Shown one piece after another: positions 8,290 to 16,847 of a stretch of 64,000 nucleotides of DNA (positions within the stretch are counted from its first letter, which is position 1; each line of letters begins with the position of its first letter). The notes under the pieces are model-generated. The model was not told the origin of the DNA and ran no database searches. It worked only from the letters and a program-made list of their open reading frames with translations. The translations under genes were made by a program, and so were the position numbers. This stretch comes from Chitinophaga sp. CF118 (GTDB taxonomy: Bacteria; Bacteroidota; Bacteroidia; Chitinophagales; Chitinophagaceae), in assembly GCF_900112615.1 (NCBI RefSeq), contig NZ_FOMK01000004.1, positions 186,001 to 250,000 of the forward strand. Direction: 5' to 3'.

Positions 8290-10836
8290 TTAGAAATCAA
8301 ATTTAAAACGTGCCCTTATACCCCATGTAGGAACATTGGGGTTGTTAAGATAAGTGAAACGTCTTACCAGGTCTACCCTTAACAGTTTAAAGATATTGGC
8401 AATACCGATACTACCCTCCATATACGGTCCATGACTAAGTGTATAAGTTATGGGAATGCCGCTTGTATCTTTTGAAAACTGGATCAGGGACGGATCTTTG
8501 TAAGGATTATTCTCATCACGCAACCCGCCGTATAATATTTTAAATGCAGCTACTTCACGTAGTTTCAGTTTCTTCAGCAAAGGTATTTTGTTAAAGATAA
8601 AACCATTGAAATTATGATCTATATTCAGATTGGCATACCGGTCACTTACAAATTCCAGGAAGTTCATCAGGTTATAAGAATCCAGCTGGTAAGCGTACGA
8701 CTGGTTAGCGCGGTGAATAGTGAGTAAAGGATAAGGTAATTTTCCGAAGATATAACCACCTTCCAATACAATTTCACTATATCCCAACTGCGAAAGGTAA
8801 GCCATCTTGTATAAATTCAGGGAGATGTTCTTGTAGTCATAACCGCTCTCCGCAATCCCCTTTACACCTGCAATAGCTCTGAGCGTAACGATAGGATATT
8901 TATTCGGAATGGGAATACGATATAATTTACCCTGGTAAAATTGTTCATGTGGTGCCCAGCGTAATTCCAGGGAAAACTCTGCCGTAGTGATCGGATCCCT
9001 TACCATTTCCGTGCTCGTTCCCTTAGCGTAGTTCAATGAGCCGGCAGGTGTTTGCTTCCAGTGTTTGAACCCTACATTAAAAGAGGAATGATTGTTAAAC
9101 TCATGCTCATAATTTATTTTGTAGATATCATTGTATAACAACTTATCATTGTTACCACGTTTGAAAGACAACAGGAAATTATCTTCCTGTATGAACTGAA
9201 GCTCTTGTCCTGGAATTTTAGTATCGCGCTGAAAATTGGCGCTGATGGCATGAATAGGGAATGAGTAAGGTGCTTTATGATTTAAAGCATAACTGGCACC
9301 AATGTAGTATTTCCACTTTTCATCTTTAAAACCATAAGCCGCGTATGATTCCAGGTAGATACTTTTGCTGAAAGAAGGTAATGTTCTGCCACCGGCACGT
9401 AACCTGAATCCTTCTATCGGATTAAAGCTGTAAAAGGTATTTACCGGGCCAACATCTACCGGGCCAACTTTTGTGTACCCGGCAAGCAGCAAAGTGGCAA
9501 TCTTCATGGTCCTTTGAAAGGACTTCATATTCTGAAGACTATCTATATTTTTATATACTCTGGCTTCAGCGCTGGATAATGTATCGTGCCTGTTGTGTAC
9601 CCAGAAGCTATCCGGCTTTTCTTCTGTTTTTTCATTTTCTACCAGTGAGGGACCGCTATAGAAATCTTCCGCCATGGGCTGGTTGATCTTCATATCTTTT
9701 ATAGACACGGTACGTTCACCATAGATCCCGCCTCTTCCTTTGAATACACCAAAGTCAGCACGCATTGTACTTTTGTTGGTAAAGTATCTTCCATCTGATG
9801 TTTTTTCAAAGTCTAAATACAGATGAAATTCCCTTACCCAGTTGAGGTTAATTTCTTTGTTGGCAGTCATCTCAGCTTTCTGCACAGCATAGTTACCATC
9901 CAGTGTGATATACAATTTACCTTCCAGCAAAAAATCACCTTTATTCCTTGGATAGAATTCCATTTCTACCAGCTTTTCATTATCTGCGGTAGTAATTGTG
10001 TCTGCTATATAGTATTTGTAGAAAGTAGGGGCAGCGTTTGCAATAGGACTCAGGAACTGATTGGTAAACAACGTCATATTGTTGTCGTAAATGTCCACAT
10101 CCTGATAAATATGCCTCAGATAAGCATTTAGTCCATCGTTATCTATGAAGTCCTGAAAGTTTACCTTTTTATCTGCGGTAATTATTACTTTCTTTTTTTC
10201 GGGGCTTCTTCTAAAATAAACATCTGCCAGTTTTTCTTCCAGGTAAATGGGCAATAATGACTTACCACTCATTTTGGTGGTATCCTGGTTATCAAAAATG
10301 AATTTATACTTTTTGGTAAACCGCCCATTCTGCACCTTGGCAGACAAGTTACTCAATGCGAACTCCAGTTTCTCGTACTGGTTGTATGCCGCATAGTCAT
10401 AGTGTGTCATCCTGTTTTTCTCCCTGTTATCAACCACCAGCCGGATCAGTTCTACTGCAGGATTATCCTTATTGCGATATCTTTCCTTTTTCCGCTTTAC
10501 CACGATCTCGTTCAGGGTTTTGCTGGTGCTTTCCAACCTGATATTCAACACCTGGTCTGTTCCTTTGGTGATGCGTTTATCTACGGTTTTATAGCCCATG
10601 AATGCAAAACGGATGCTGTCTTTGGTTGCATTATACTCCAGCTCATACCGCCCGGCGGCATCTGTAGCAGTTCCTATGGCTGTACCGGGTATGAATACAT
10701 TCACAAAAGGCAGTGGCACTAAGGATTTACTATCTGTTATCTGTCCCTTCAGCCTGGTAGTTTGAGCCGTTGCTGTATTAAAGCCGAAAGCGATTAGTAA
10801 CGAAATACCAGTTATTATATTTTTAATTCCATTCAT
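8290..10836 (-). CDS. DUF5686-type outer-membrane protein with carboxypeptidase-like regulatory domain
   Basis: The protein has 848 residues. A signal peptide ends near TATAQ; residues about 27-115 are a CarboxypepD_reg-like domain (LKGQITDSKSLVPLPFVNVFI, FAMGYK-like core), and the rest is rich in alternating aromatic strands ending in ..RARFKFDF, as in an outer-membrane beta-barrel. This matches the DUF5686 architecture common in Bacteroidota, whose biochemical role is unknown to me. It sits inside the sphingolipid/inositol operon, 9 bp after the GtrA gene and 14 bp before the phosphatidyltransferase, which suggests a link to delivering or exposing the lipid product at the outer membrane. 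That link is inference. Confidence 0.72.
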   Translation of the reverse strand: MNGIKNIITGISLLIAFGFNTATAQTTRLKGQITDSKSLVPLPFVNVFIPGTAIGTATDAAGRYELEYNATKDSIRFAFMGYKTVDKRITKGTDQVLNIRLESTSKTLNEIVVKRKKERYRNKDNPAVELIRLVVDNREKNRMTHYDYAAYNQYEKLEFALSNLSAKVQNGRFTKKYKFIFDNQDTTKMSGKSLLPIYLEEKLADVYFRRSPEKKKVIITADKKVNFQDFIDNDGLNAYLRHIYQDVDIYDNNMTLFTNQFLSPIANAAPTFYKYYIADTITTADNEKLVEMEFYPRNKGDFLLEGKLYITLDGNYAVQKAEMTANKEINLNWVREFHLYLDFEKTSDGRYFTNKSTMRADFGVFKGRGGIYGERTVSIKDMKINQPMAEDFYSGPSLVENEKTEEKPDSFWVHNRHDTLSSAEARVYKNIDSLQNMKSFQRTMKIATLLLAGYTKVGPVDVGPVNTFYSFNPIEGFRLRAGGRTLPSFSKSIYLESYAAYGFKDEKWKYYIGASYALNHKAPYSFPIHAISANFQRDTKIPGQELQFIQEDNFLLSFKRGNNDKLLYNDIYKINYEHEFNNHSSFNVGFKHWKQTPAGSLNYAKGTSTEMVRDPITTAEFSLELRWAPHEQFYQGKLYRIPIPNKYPIVTLRAIAGVKGIAESGYDYKNISLNLYKMAYLSQLGYSEIVLEGGYIFGKLPYPLLTIHRANQSYAYQLDSYNLMNFLEFVSDRYANLNIDHNFNGFIFNKIPLLKKLKLREVAAFKILYGGLRDENNPYKDPSLIQFSKDTSGIPITYTLSHGPYMEGSIGIANIFKLLRVDLVRRFTYLNNPNVPTWGIRARFKFDF

Positions 10837-10845
10837 CTATCATCA

Positions 10846-11220
10846 TCATTTAAATACGAACCGCTTCTGAATCATATAGTTATAAGTGACACCTATTACT
10901 ACAGCGACTATAATTTTGGCCCAAACATAAGGCAATATTTTATAATTTACCAGTAGCCATATACCCACTGCATTGAGGATCATATTACCTCCCCACACCA
11001 GGATATATTTTACTGCCTGTAAGCTGATGGCATTATTCCGCTTTTCAAAAACCCATTGTCTGTTCACAAAAAAGTTGGTTACCCCTCCGGCTACGTTACC
11101 GGTTATATTGGCACTGATGTACCACACTCCTATTACCTGCGTAAGCAGGATGGCAATCAGAAAATCTACACCTGTAGCAGCCAGTGATGAGGCCTGCGCC
11201 TTTATAAATTTCACTGGCAT
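10846..11220 (-). CDS. GtrA-like small membrane protein
   Basis: The 124-residue protein has four predicted membrane segments and the GtrA pattern: an early FLIAILLTQVIG helix, GNVAGGVTNFFVNRQWVFEKR in the middle (an N-F-x-x-N-R-x-W-V-F core) and a C-terminal YNYMIQKRFVFK. GtrA proteins are thought to help flip or transfer lipid-linked sugars across the inner membrane. Its ATG shares one base with the stop of the phosphatase gene, so translation is coupled. In this operon it may move a lipid intermediate or a glycosylated inositol lipid; no substrate can be read from sequence. Confidence 0.82.
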   Translation of the reverse strand: MPVKFIKAQASSLAATGVDFLIAILLTQVIGVWYISANITGNVAGGVTNFFVNRQWVFEKRNNAISLQAVKYILVWGGNMILNAVGIWLLVNYKILPYVWAKIIVAVVIGVTYNYMIQKRFVFK

Positions 11221-11678
11221 TACAAAAGGTTAAAATAAAATATCAATTGTAATACCAGGTTTGCATAGATACCTGCTATTACATCATCCACCATGACACC
11301 CCATCCTCCGGGGAGCGCTTCCGTACGCCTGATACCCAATGGTTTAAGGATATCGAAGAAGCGAAAAAGTACCAGTCCCGTTAGTACATATTTAACATTC
11401 ACCGGCAGAAACAAGAGGCTTACGCACATCCCTGCCACTTCATCTATCACTACTTTTTTATCATCCTTACCCCAGTAAGGTTCAACTATGTTGCCAGACC
11501 ACACTCCCAGTAAGGTGATGATAACTGTAAAAAGTACCGGTCCGTATGCCGGTATATGACTGTCAGCCAGCACCAGGTACCAGCAAAGTGCTGCTACCGC
11601 AGCAGCAACTGTTCCGCCGCCTTTGCCAATGTACCCGATGCCAAGACTGGTAGCAATCATTTTATGTATTCTGATCAT
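11220..11678 (-). CDS. PgpA-family phosphatase, candidate phosphatidylinositol-phosphate phosphatase
   Basis: A 152-residue membrane protein with the PgpA hallmarks: a glycine-rich GKGGGT near the N-terminus, VVIDEVAGM, FRFFDILKPLGI and the terminal VMVDDVIAG. PgpA removes phosphate from phosphatidylglycerophosphate; here, next to inositol-phosphate synthase and a CDP-alcohol phosphatidyltransferase, the substrate is more likely phosphatidylinositol phosphate. The chosen start overlaps the preceding gene by 17 bases; an ATG at 11660 (Met7) immediately after that gene's stop is an equally good start. The family call is firm and the substrate is inferred from neighbours. Confidence 0.82.
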   Translation of the reverse strand: MIRIHKMIATSLGIGYIGKGGGTVAAAVAALCWYLVLADSHIPAYGPVLFTVIITLLGVWSGNIVEPYWGKDDKKVVIDEVAGMCVSLLFLPVNVKYVLTGLVLFRFFDILKPLGIRRTEALPGGWGVMVDDVIAGIYANLVLQLIFYFNLL

Positions 11679-13002
11679 CCGTAACTAAAATTTCTTCTTC
11701 GTAGTAGTCCAGTCCCAGATGGGTGATAAGATCTTCTCCCATCAGGTAGCGGAGCGTATTCTGCAATTTGGCAAGTTGTTTAAAAATATCATGCTCAGGG
11801 CGCAGTCCCGGTGCTGTTTGCGGTGATTTAAAGTAAAACGATAACCATTCCTGTATACCGCTCATGCCCGCACGCTTGGCAAAATCCATGAATAATGCCA
11901 GGTCAAGGACGATAGGTGCAGCCAGGATAGAATCACGGCACAGGAAATTTACTTTAATCTGCATTTTATACCCTAACCAGCCAAAGATATCAATGTTATC
12001 CCAACTCTCCTTATTGTCCTTACGCGGAGGATAGTAATTAATCCTGATTTTATGATAAAGATCCCCGTATAAATCCGGTGCCAGATCAGGCTGCAGGATA
12101 TCTTCCAGCACACCCAGCTTGGAAACTTCTTTGGTTTTAAAATTCTCAGGATCATCCAGTACCCAACCGTCACGGTTACCCAGAATATTCGTAGAGAACC
12201 AACCTTCAAGTCCCAACGCACGTGCCTGTATGCCAGGTGCCAGGATAGTTTTCATCAATGTTTGTCCTGTTTTAAAGTCTTTTCCGCCTATGGGGGTGGC
12301 AGTTTTCTTTGCCAACTCAGTTAATGCCGGGATATCACAAGTCAGGTTGGGCGCCCCGTTGGCAAAAGGAATACCCATGCTGATAGCCGCATATGCGTAT
12401 ATCATACTGGGAGCGATACGGGCATCGTTGTCTTTCAATCCCTGTTCAAACTTTTCAAGGGATGAATGCACATCTGCCGTTTGATGATAAATTTCAGTAG
12501 AACCACACCATACCAGTACGATTCTATCACAACCATTTTTCTCTTTAAAATTTCTGATGTCAGCTTTCACAGCTTCTGCCAGGTCATAACGTGTTTTAAA
12601 GTCTTTTACGTGTGTGCCATCCAGATTCTTAACAAAACTTTTGTCAAAAGCTGCTTTCATGGGAACAATAGCTTCCAGCTCAGTGCGAACGGATTCTATA
12701 AGAAACCTGTCCAGCACTTCTGCTTTTACCGCAGCAGTGTACACATTATCCTCATAAACATCCCATCCTCCAAATACCAGGTCATTCAAATTGGCCAGTG
12801 GTACAAAATCTTTGATAAAGGGGTTTCTGTTTTCAGTTCTTTTTCCTAAACGTATATTACCCATCTGGGTAACGGAACCTACTGGTTTTGAGAGGCCTTT
12901 TTTAATAGCTTCTACTCCTGCGATAAATGTGGTGGCAACGGCACCAAGTCCCGGCATCAGAATGCCGAGCTTACCAGTTGCTTCATTGATTTGGTGTTTC
13001 AT
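11662..13002 (-). CDS. Myo-inositol-1(3)-phosphate synthase
   Basis: The enzyme cyclises glucose 6-phosphate to inositol 3-phosphate using bound NAD, in the cytosol. The 446-residue protein shows the family's NAD-binding start GILMPGLGAVATTF, VLVWCGSTEIYH, IPFANGAPNLTCDIPAL, GGKDFKTGQTLMKT and DSILAAPIVLDLALF, the conserved core around the catalytic lysines. I chose the ATG at 13002 (MKHQINEATGK) over the one at 13029, which would overlap the upstream gene by 10 bases and add nine unconserved residues. It supplies the inositol headgroup for the lipid genes that follow. Confidence 0.93.
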   Translation of the reverse strand: MKHQINEATGKLGILMPGLGAVATTFIAGVEAIKKGLSKPVGSVTQMGNIRLGKRTENRNPFIKDFVPLANLNDLVFGGWDVYEDNVYTAAVKAEVLDRFLIESVRTELEAIVPMKAAFDKSFVKNLDGTHVKDFKTRYDLAEAVKADIRNFKEKNGCDRIVLVWCGSTEIYHQTADVHSSLEKFEQGLKDNDARIAPSMIYAYAAISMGIPFANGAPNLTCDIPALTELAKKTATPIGGKDFKTGQTLMKTILAPGIQARALGLEGWFSTNILGNRDGWVLDDPENFKTKEVSKLGVLEDILQPDLAPDLYGDLYHKIRINYYPPRKDNKESWDNIDIFGWLGYKMQIKVNFLCRDSILAAPIVLDLALFMDFAKRAGMSGIQEWLSFYFKSPQTAPGLRPEHDIFKQLAKLQNTLRYLMGEDLITHLGLDYYEEEILVTDDQNT

Positions 13003-13019
13003 GCTTGCTTTGTTTGTTT

Positions 13020-14003
13020 CTAAAACCATTTATTTTCTTTGTACCAGTTAAGCGTTTCCTTCATGCCCGTTTCGAGGTTATAGTTGGGGTTAAAACCAAG
13101 ATCGCGCCTGATCTGCTCAATATTGCAGTTCCAGCTTTGGGCATTGAGTTCACGCAGTTTTTCATTATTAAGCAGCGGAATTCCCCTGCTTACCTTCTCC
13201 GATACCGTGGCAAAGAGCTTTACCAGTGGTGTGGGAATGTGGATTCGTAACATATTTACGCCAAGAGAGCGCTTAAAGATGTTTGCAAGTGCATAACGGT
13301 CATAACTATTCCCGTCAGACACGTTGTAACCGGTATGAATGGGCGGTGCTGTAAGTGCCAGAATAACAGCATCTGCCAGGTCTTTTACATAAACAAAACT
13401 CAATTGTTGCGGTGTACGTCCCACATGAATTTCCATCCCCCTCTTAAATGTTTTGAACAATACGAACAGATCCCTTTCCAGCGGACCATATACTGCAGTG
13501 GGCCGCAGTACTACCCAGGGAAGGTCTTTCTGCCCTGCCAGCAATTCTTCTGCCAACAGCTTGCTCTGACCATACATGGTAATGGGGTTGGCATTTGCCC
13601 CATCCGGTATCGGCCAGGTAGCATTATAAGACACCGGGCCGAGTGCGGCAAGACTGCTGATGAATACAAACTTTTCCAGCGGTATGTCTGCTGCTCTGGC
13701 AGCTTTTGCCAGATTCAGAGTATATACCGCATTCAAGGTTTTATACTCCTCTTCAGAATTTGCCCTTGTTACCCCCGCAGCATGAACGATATAACTGTAC
13801 TGATATTCCTCCAGGAGTTTGCACAAACTGTCTGTGTCCGTATAATCGGGAATAACATATTTGAGGTTAAAATGTTGCAACTGGGAGATCTTACTGGAAG
13901 ATCTGATAGCTGCATGCACCTCCATACCGGCATTTAAAGCCGCCGATATCAAATGATATCCTATAAATCCACTGGCACCGGTAATCAGAATTCTTGGTTT
14001 CAT
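13020..14003 (-). CDS. NAD-dependent epimerase/dehydratase (extended SDR), candidate 3-ketosphinganine reductase
   Basis: The 327-residue protein opens with a Rossmann motif TGASGFIG (8-15) and carries the SDR catalytic pair Y144-x3-K148 (MYGQSK), with HAAGVT near residue 75. The family covers sugar epimerases and steroid-type dehydrogenases. The gene overlaps the GNAT gene by 4 bases and lies two genes after serine palmitoyltransferase. In Caulobacter, a protein of this class (CerR) reduces 3-ketosphinganine or its acylated form, and a trio of SPT, GNAT-type ceramide synthase and CerR defines the bacterial route; the same trio is seen here. A sugar-modifying role is the alternative. Confidence 0.75.
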   Translation of the reverse strand: MKPRILITGASGFIGYHLISAALNAGMEVHAAIRSSSKISQLQHFNLKYVIPDYTDTDSLCKLLEEYQYSYIVHAAGVTRANSEEEYKTLNAVYTLNLAKAARAADIPLEKFVFISSLAALGPVSYNATWPIPDGANANPITMYGQSKLLAEELLAGQKDLPWVVLRPTAVYGPLERDLFVLFKTFKRGMEIHVGRTPQQLSFVYVKDLADAVILALTAPPIHTGYNVSDGNSYDRYALANIFKRSLGVNMLRIHIPTPLVKLFATVSEKVSRGIPLLNNEKLRELNAQSWNCNIEQIRRDLGFNPNYNLETGMKETLNWYKENKWF

Positions 14004-15172
14004 AAAGCTTTTTCGTAGATCCTGTAACGCTTATAAGGATCGGCATTGATTTTAAGCAGCGCTCTGTTCATGAGGTCATTATGTTCCAGTATCCAGGATG
14101 CTTCTGCATACAGGAAGCCTCTTTCCCGGCTCCGCTGAATCAGCTCTCCATAGAAACAAGCTTCTATCCCCATCTTCCGGTAAGGTTCCAGTACTCCCAA
14201 TGCGATTACACGCACCGTATCAATCTTTTTCTTATTGAAGAGCAGTTTGAATATACCGGTAGGCAATAAACGCCCCCGTTTGATTGTTTTAAAGATCTGG
14301 TTCATATCCGGCACACAGAGTGCAAACCCGATGGCTTTGCCATCCAGCTCTGCTACCAGACAAAACTCATCGTCCAGCACCATCTTCAGATCTTTAGCCA
14401 GATAATTGAACTCCTTTTCAGTCATCGGAACAAAACCCAGGTTTTCATCCCAGGCATTGTTGTAAACCTCATGAAGCATCTTTACCTCTTCTTTGAATTT
14501 TTTCAGGTTTACCTTACGGATCGTAATGTTTCTCTTTTCAAGTCTTTCCTTTAACAGCGGCATCATCCGGTAAGGCTTGTCATCCAGTGAGGCCACCACG
14601 ATCTTATAAGCCAGTAATGTTACTTTTTCCCTCAGTCCTGCATTTTCCAGCAGCTCTATATAATATGGACGGTTATAAGTCATCATGATGACCGGCGCAC
14701 TGTCAAAGCCTTGTATCAGCAGTCCACATGTTTCGTTAGTAGAGAAGTTAACCGGGCCTATGATCGTTTTTAATCCGTGATCTTTCAGCCAGTGTTCTGC
14801 TACGTCCAGCAAAGCATTACTTACTTCCAGATCATTGACGCAGTCGAAAAAGCCAAAGAAGCCGTCGGCCGCATTATTAAATGCATTATGATTATTATTT
14901 TTTATAGCTGCGATCCTGCCTACAATCATATCATTGCGAAAAGCCAGGAAAAGCTGTACTACTGAATGTTCATGAAATGGATGTTTCTTCCATGACAACA
15001 TATCACGCTGTGCAATGAACAGTTCCGGTACATAGTTCGCATCATAGCGGTACAATTCGTGGGGAAAATCAATAAACAATTGCAGGTCTTTTTTGGAGAT
15101 AACACGTTGTACCCGCAGAACGTTGCTTAATAAAGCCTTTTTTGCGACTGGCGTCTTTAATGTCTCTATCAT
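14000..15172 (-). CDS. GNAT-superfamily acyltransferase, candidate bacterial ceramide synthase
   Basis: This 390-residue protein has the long GNAT-like architecture with IIGPVNFSTNETCGLLIQGF near residue 140, DSAPVIMMTYNRPYY, and a second acyl-CoA-type core around DGKAIGFALCVPDMN and RVIALGVLEPYRKMGIE. The GP-x-NFSTN-x-x-GLL-x-x-GF pattern matches my memory of the bacterial ceramide synthase (bCerS) and YghO families. It overlaps serine palmitoyltransferase and the SDR gene by 4 bases each, which is why I favour N-acylation of the sphingoid base. The assignment rests on context plus remembered motifs; another acyl-CoA-dependent transferase remains possible. Confidence 0.68.
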   Translation of the reverse strand: MIETLKTPVAKKALLSNVLRVQRVISKKDLQLFIDFPHELYRYDANYVPELFIAQRDMLSWKKHPFHEHSVVQLFLAFRNDMIVGRIAAIKNNNHNAFNNAADGFFGFFDCVNDLEVSNALLDVAEHWLKDHGLKTIIGPVNFSTNETCGLLIQGFDSAPVIMMTYNRPYYIELLENAGLREKVTLLAYKIVVASLDDKPYRMMPLLKERLEKRNITIRKVNLKKFKEEVKMLHEVYNNAWDENLGFVPMTEKEFNYLAKDLKMVLDDEFCLVAELDGKAIGFALCVPDMNQIFKTIKRGRLLPTGIFKLLFNKKKIDTVRVIALGVLEPYRKMGIEACFYGELIQRSRERGFLYAEASWILEHNDLMNRALLKINADPYKRYRIYEKAL

Positions 15173-16374
15173 ATTTTAACCTTTAATGGGATCCCTGCCT
15201 GTGTAAAGGCTTCCGATAGTTTTTCCACCGCTGTTTCTATCTGGCTGAATGTATGTGTAGCCATTAATGAGAATCTGATCAGTGTTGCGTCCGGAGATAC
15301 TGCCGGAGGCACTACAGGATTTACAAACACCCCTTCATCCAGCAGATTACGCGTAATATGAAATACCTGTTCTTCATTTCTGATATAAATAGGAATGATT
15401 GGTGTTTCTGATACATCTCCGGTATCAAATCCATATTCCTGTAATAATGTGCGGGCATAATGGGTGTTATCCCAAAGCCTTCTGATATGTTCCGGTTCGG
15501 TAGTCATGATTTCAAGCGCTGCAATTACACTTGCCGCAGATGCAGGTGTCATGCTGGCGCTGAAGATCAGCGAACGTGCCGTATGTTTGAGGTGTTCGAT
15601 CATATCACCGTCGCCGGCAATAAAACCTCCCAGGGAAGCGAGAGACTTACTAAAGGTTCCCATGATAAGGTCTACCTTATCTGTGAGCCCGAAATGAGAT
15701 GCGGTACCCGCTCCCTGATGTCCGATTACACCCAGCCCATGGGCATCATCCACCATAATATTTGCCCCATAGCTATCTGCAAGAGATACGATTTCCGGTA
15801 AGCGGACAATATCTCCTTCCATACTAAATACGCCGTCTACTGCTATTAACCGGATAGATGATTGTGGTAAGGCCTGTAATTTTGCTTCCAGGTCGTCCAT
15901 ATTATTATGGCGGTACTTAATCACTTTTGAAAAAGACAAACGACTGCCATCTATAATAGATGCGTGGTCCAGTTCGTCCAGCAGGATATAATCATTGCGG
16001 CCGGTAATGCTGGATAGTACACCCAGGTTAGCCTGGAAACCGGTACTGAATACGATTGCCGATTCCTTACCTACAAACTGTGCCAGTTTGTGTTCCAGTT
16101 CCAGGTGAAGGTCCAGTGTTCCGTTCAGAAATCTCGAACCGGCACAACCGGTGCCATATTTTTCAATTGCTTTGATGGCCGCTTCTTTCACCTTCGGGTG
16201 GCTTGTCAATCCCAGGTAGGAATTGGAGCCAAACATCAATACTTTCTTTCCATTAATCATTACCTCAGTATCCTGACAGGATGAGATAGGTCTGAAATAC
16301 GGATAAATCCCCTTTTCTTTGGTGCTATTCACCCTGGCTAGACCGGCCATTTTCGAACGTAACATTTTGCTCAT
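15169..16374 (-). CDS. spt: Serine palmitoyltransferase (alpha-oxoamine synthase)
   Basis: The enzyme is a PLP enzyme of 401 residues condensing L-serine with an acyl thioester to 3-ketosphinganine, the first step of sphingolipid synthesis. It shows GTGCAGSRFLNGTLDLH near 74-90, VDDAHG at 208-213 and the PLP lysine K243 in TFSKSLASLGG. The frame is open for another 42 codons upstream, but that part is cysteine-rich and unlike the family, so the ATG at 16374 (MSKMLRSKM) is preferred. 2-amino-3-ketobutyrate CoA ligase and AONS are close relatives; the downstream ceramide and inositol genes decide in favour of SPT. It is the first gene of a nine-gene operon. Confidence 0.85.
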   Translation of the reverse strand: MSKMLRSKMAGLARVNSTKEKGIYPYFRPISSCQDTEVMINGKKVLMFGSNSYLGLTSHPKVKEAAIKAIEKYGTGCAGSRFLNGTLDLHLELEHKLAQFVGKESAIVFSTGFQANLGVLSSITGRNDYILLDELDHASIIDGSRLSFSKVIKYRHNNMDDLEAKLQALPQSSIRLIAVDGVFSMEGDIVRLPEIVSLADSYGANIMVDDAHGLGVIGHQGAGTASHFGLTDKVDLIMGTFSKSLASLGGFIAGDGDMIEHLKHTARSLIFSASMTPASAASVIAALEIMTTEPEHIRRLWDNTHYARTLLQEYGFDTGDVSETPIIPIYIRNEEQVFHITRNLLDEGVFVNPVVPPAVSPDATLIRFSLMATHTFSQIETAVEKLSEAFTQAGIPLKVKI

Positions 16375-16520
16375 CTCATAAATCTTAAAGACATAACACT
16401 GCCTGAACAAGTTCGGGCTTGAAACATAAACACATATAATTTTGAGGTATGAGCCGACGTCATGATATACGGCAACAGTCCTGCAAAAACACAGTGTCAA
16501 TAATATAATTGTCAGTATGC

Positions 16521-16631
16521 GAGTTGTAGATTAAGCAGTTCACTAGTCGCGACGCTTAACAGCTTGTGAGTTGTGGTTTAAGCAATTAAATTCGGTGGTC
16601 CAAACAGCTTAGAGTTGTAGCTTTAAGTAAA
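16521..16631. repeat. Three spaced copies of GAGTTGTAG-TTAAG repeat
   Basis: GAGTTGTAGATTAAGCA at 16521, GAGTTGTGGTTTAAGCA at 16568 and GAGTTGTAGCTTTAAG at 16612 recur 44-47 bases apart (about four to four and a half helical turns), in the same orientation. The spacing and partial conservation suit either an old tandem duplication or a row of regulator sites upstream of the lipid operon. Confidence 0.5.
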
Positions 16632-16633
16632 GA

Positions 16634-16660
16634 CAGGAAGGGTTTTTTGCCCATTTCCTG
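16634..16660. promoter_or_regulatory. Hairpin upstream of the lipid operon
   Basis: CAGGAAGGG (16634-16642) pairs with CCC-AT-TTCCTG (16650-16660), with two unpaired bases and a T-rich loop. It lies about 260 bases before the serine palmitoyltransferase start and immediately next to the third copy of the short repeat. Its role is unknown. Confidence 0.35.
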
Positions 16661-16847
16661 ACTATGGCACGAAATTAGTCAAAAAATACTATACAGATGA
16701 AATAAAATCTAAATAGACAACAAAAGATTACAGATGTATAACAATTGCCTCTAAACTTCATATTACATAAAGCATTGTTACATAATGCAATTAAACTATT
16801 TGTAATTAAATGAGTCCAATATTAGTACGCCACAAAAACCTATAATT

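Larger units (their letters stand above)
16375..16847. other. 473-bp divergent intergenic region upstream of the lipid operon
   Basis: AT-rich region between serine palmitoyltransferase (leftward) and a rightward envelope protein. It must hold the promoters of both. It contains a three-copy short repeat and a hairpin (listed separately). No strict TAnnTTTG element with a matching -33 TTTG was found by eye on either strand, and no ORF or RNA gene is supported. Confidence 0.6.

Noticed and set aside
16375..16500. N-terminal extension of serine palmitoyltransferase
   Set aside because: The frame is open to 16500, but these residues are cysteine- and aromatic-rich, unlike the family, and lie in the AT-rich promoter region. 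The ATG at 16374 gives the normal length.
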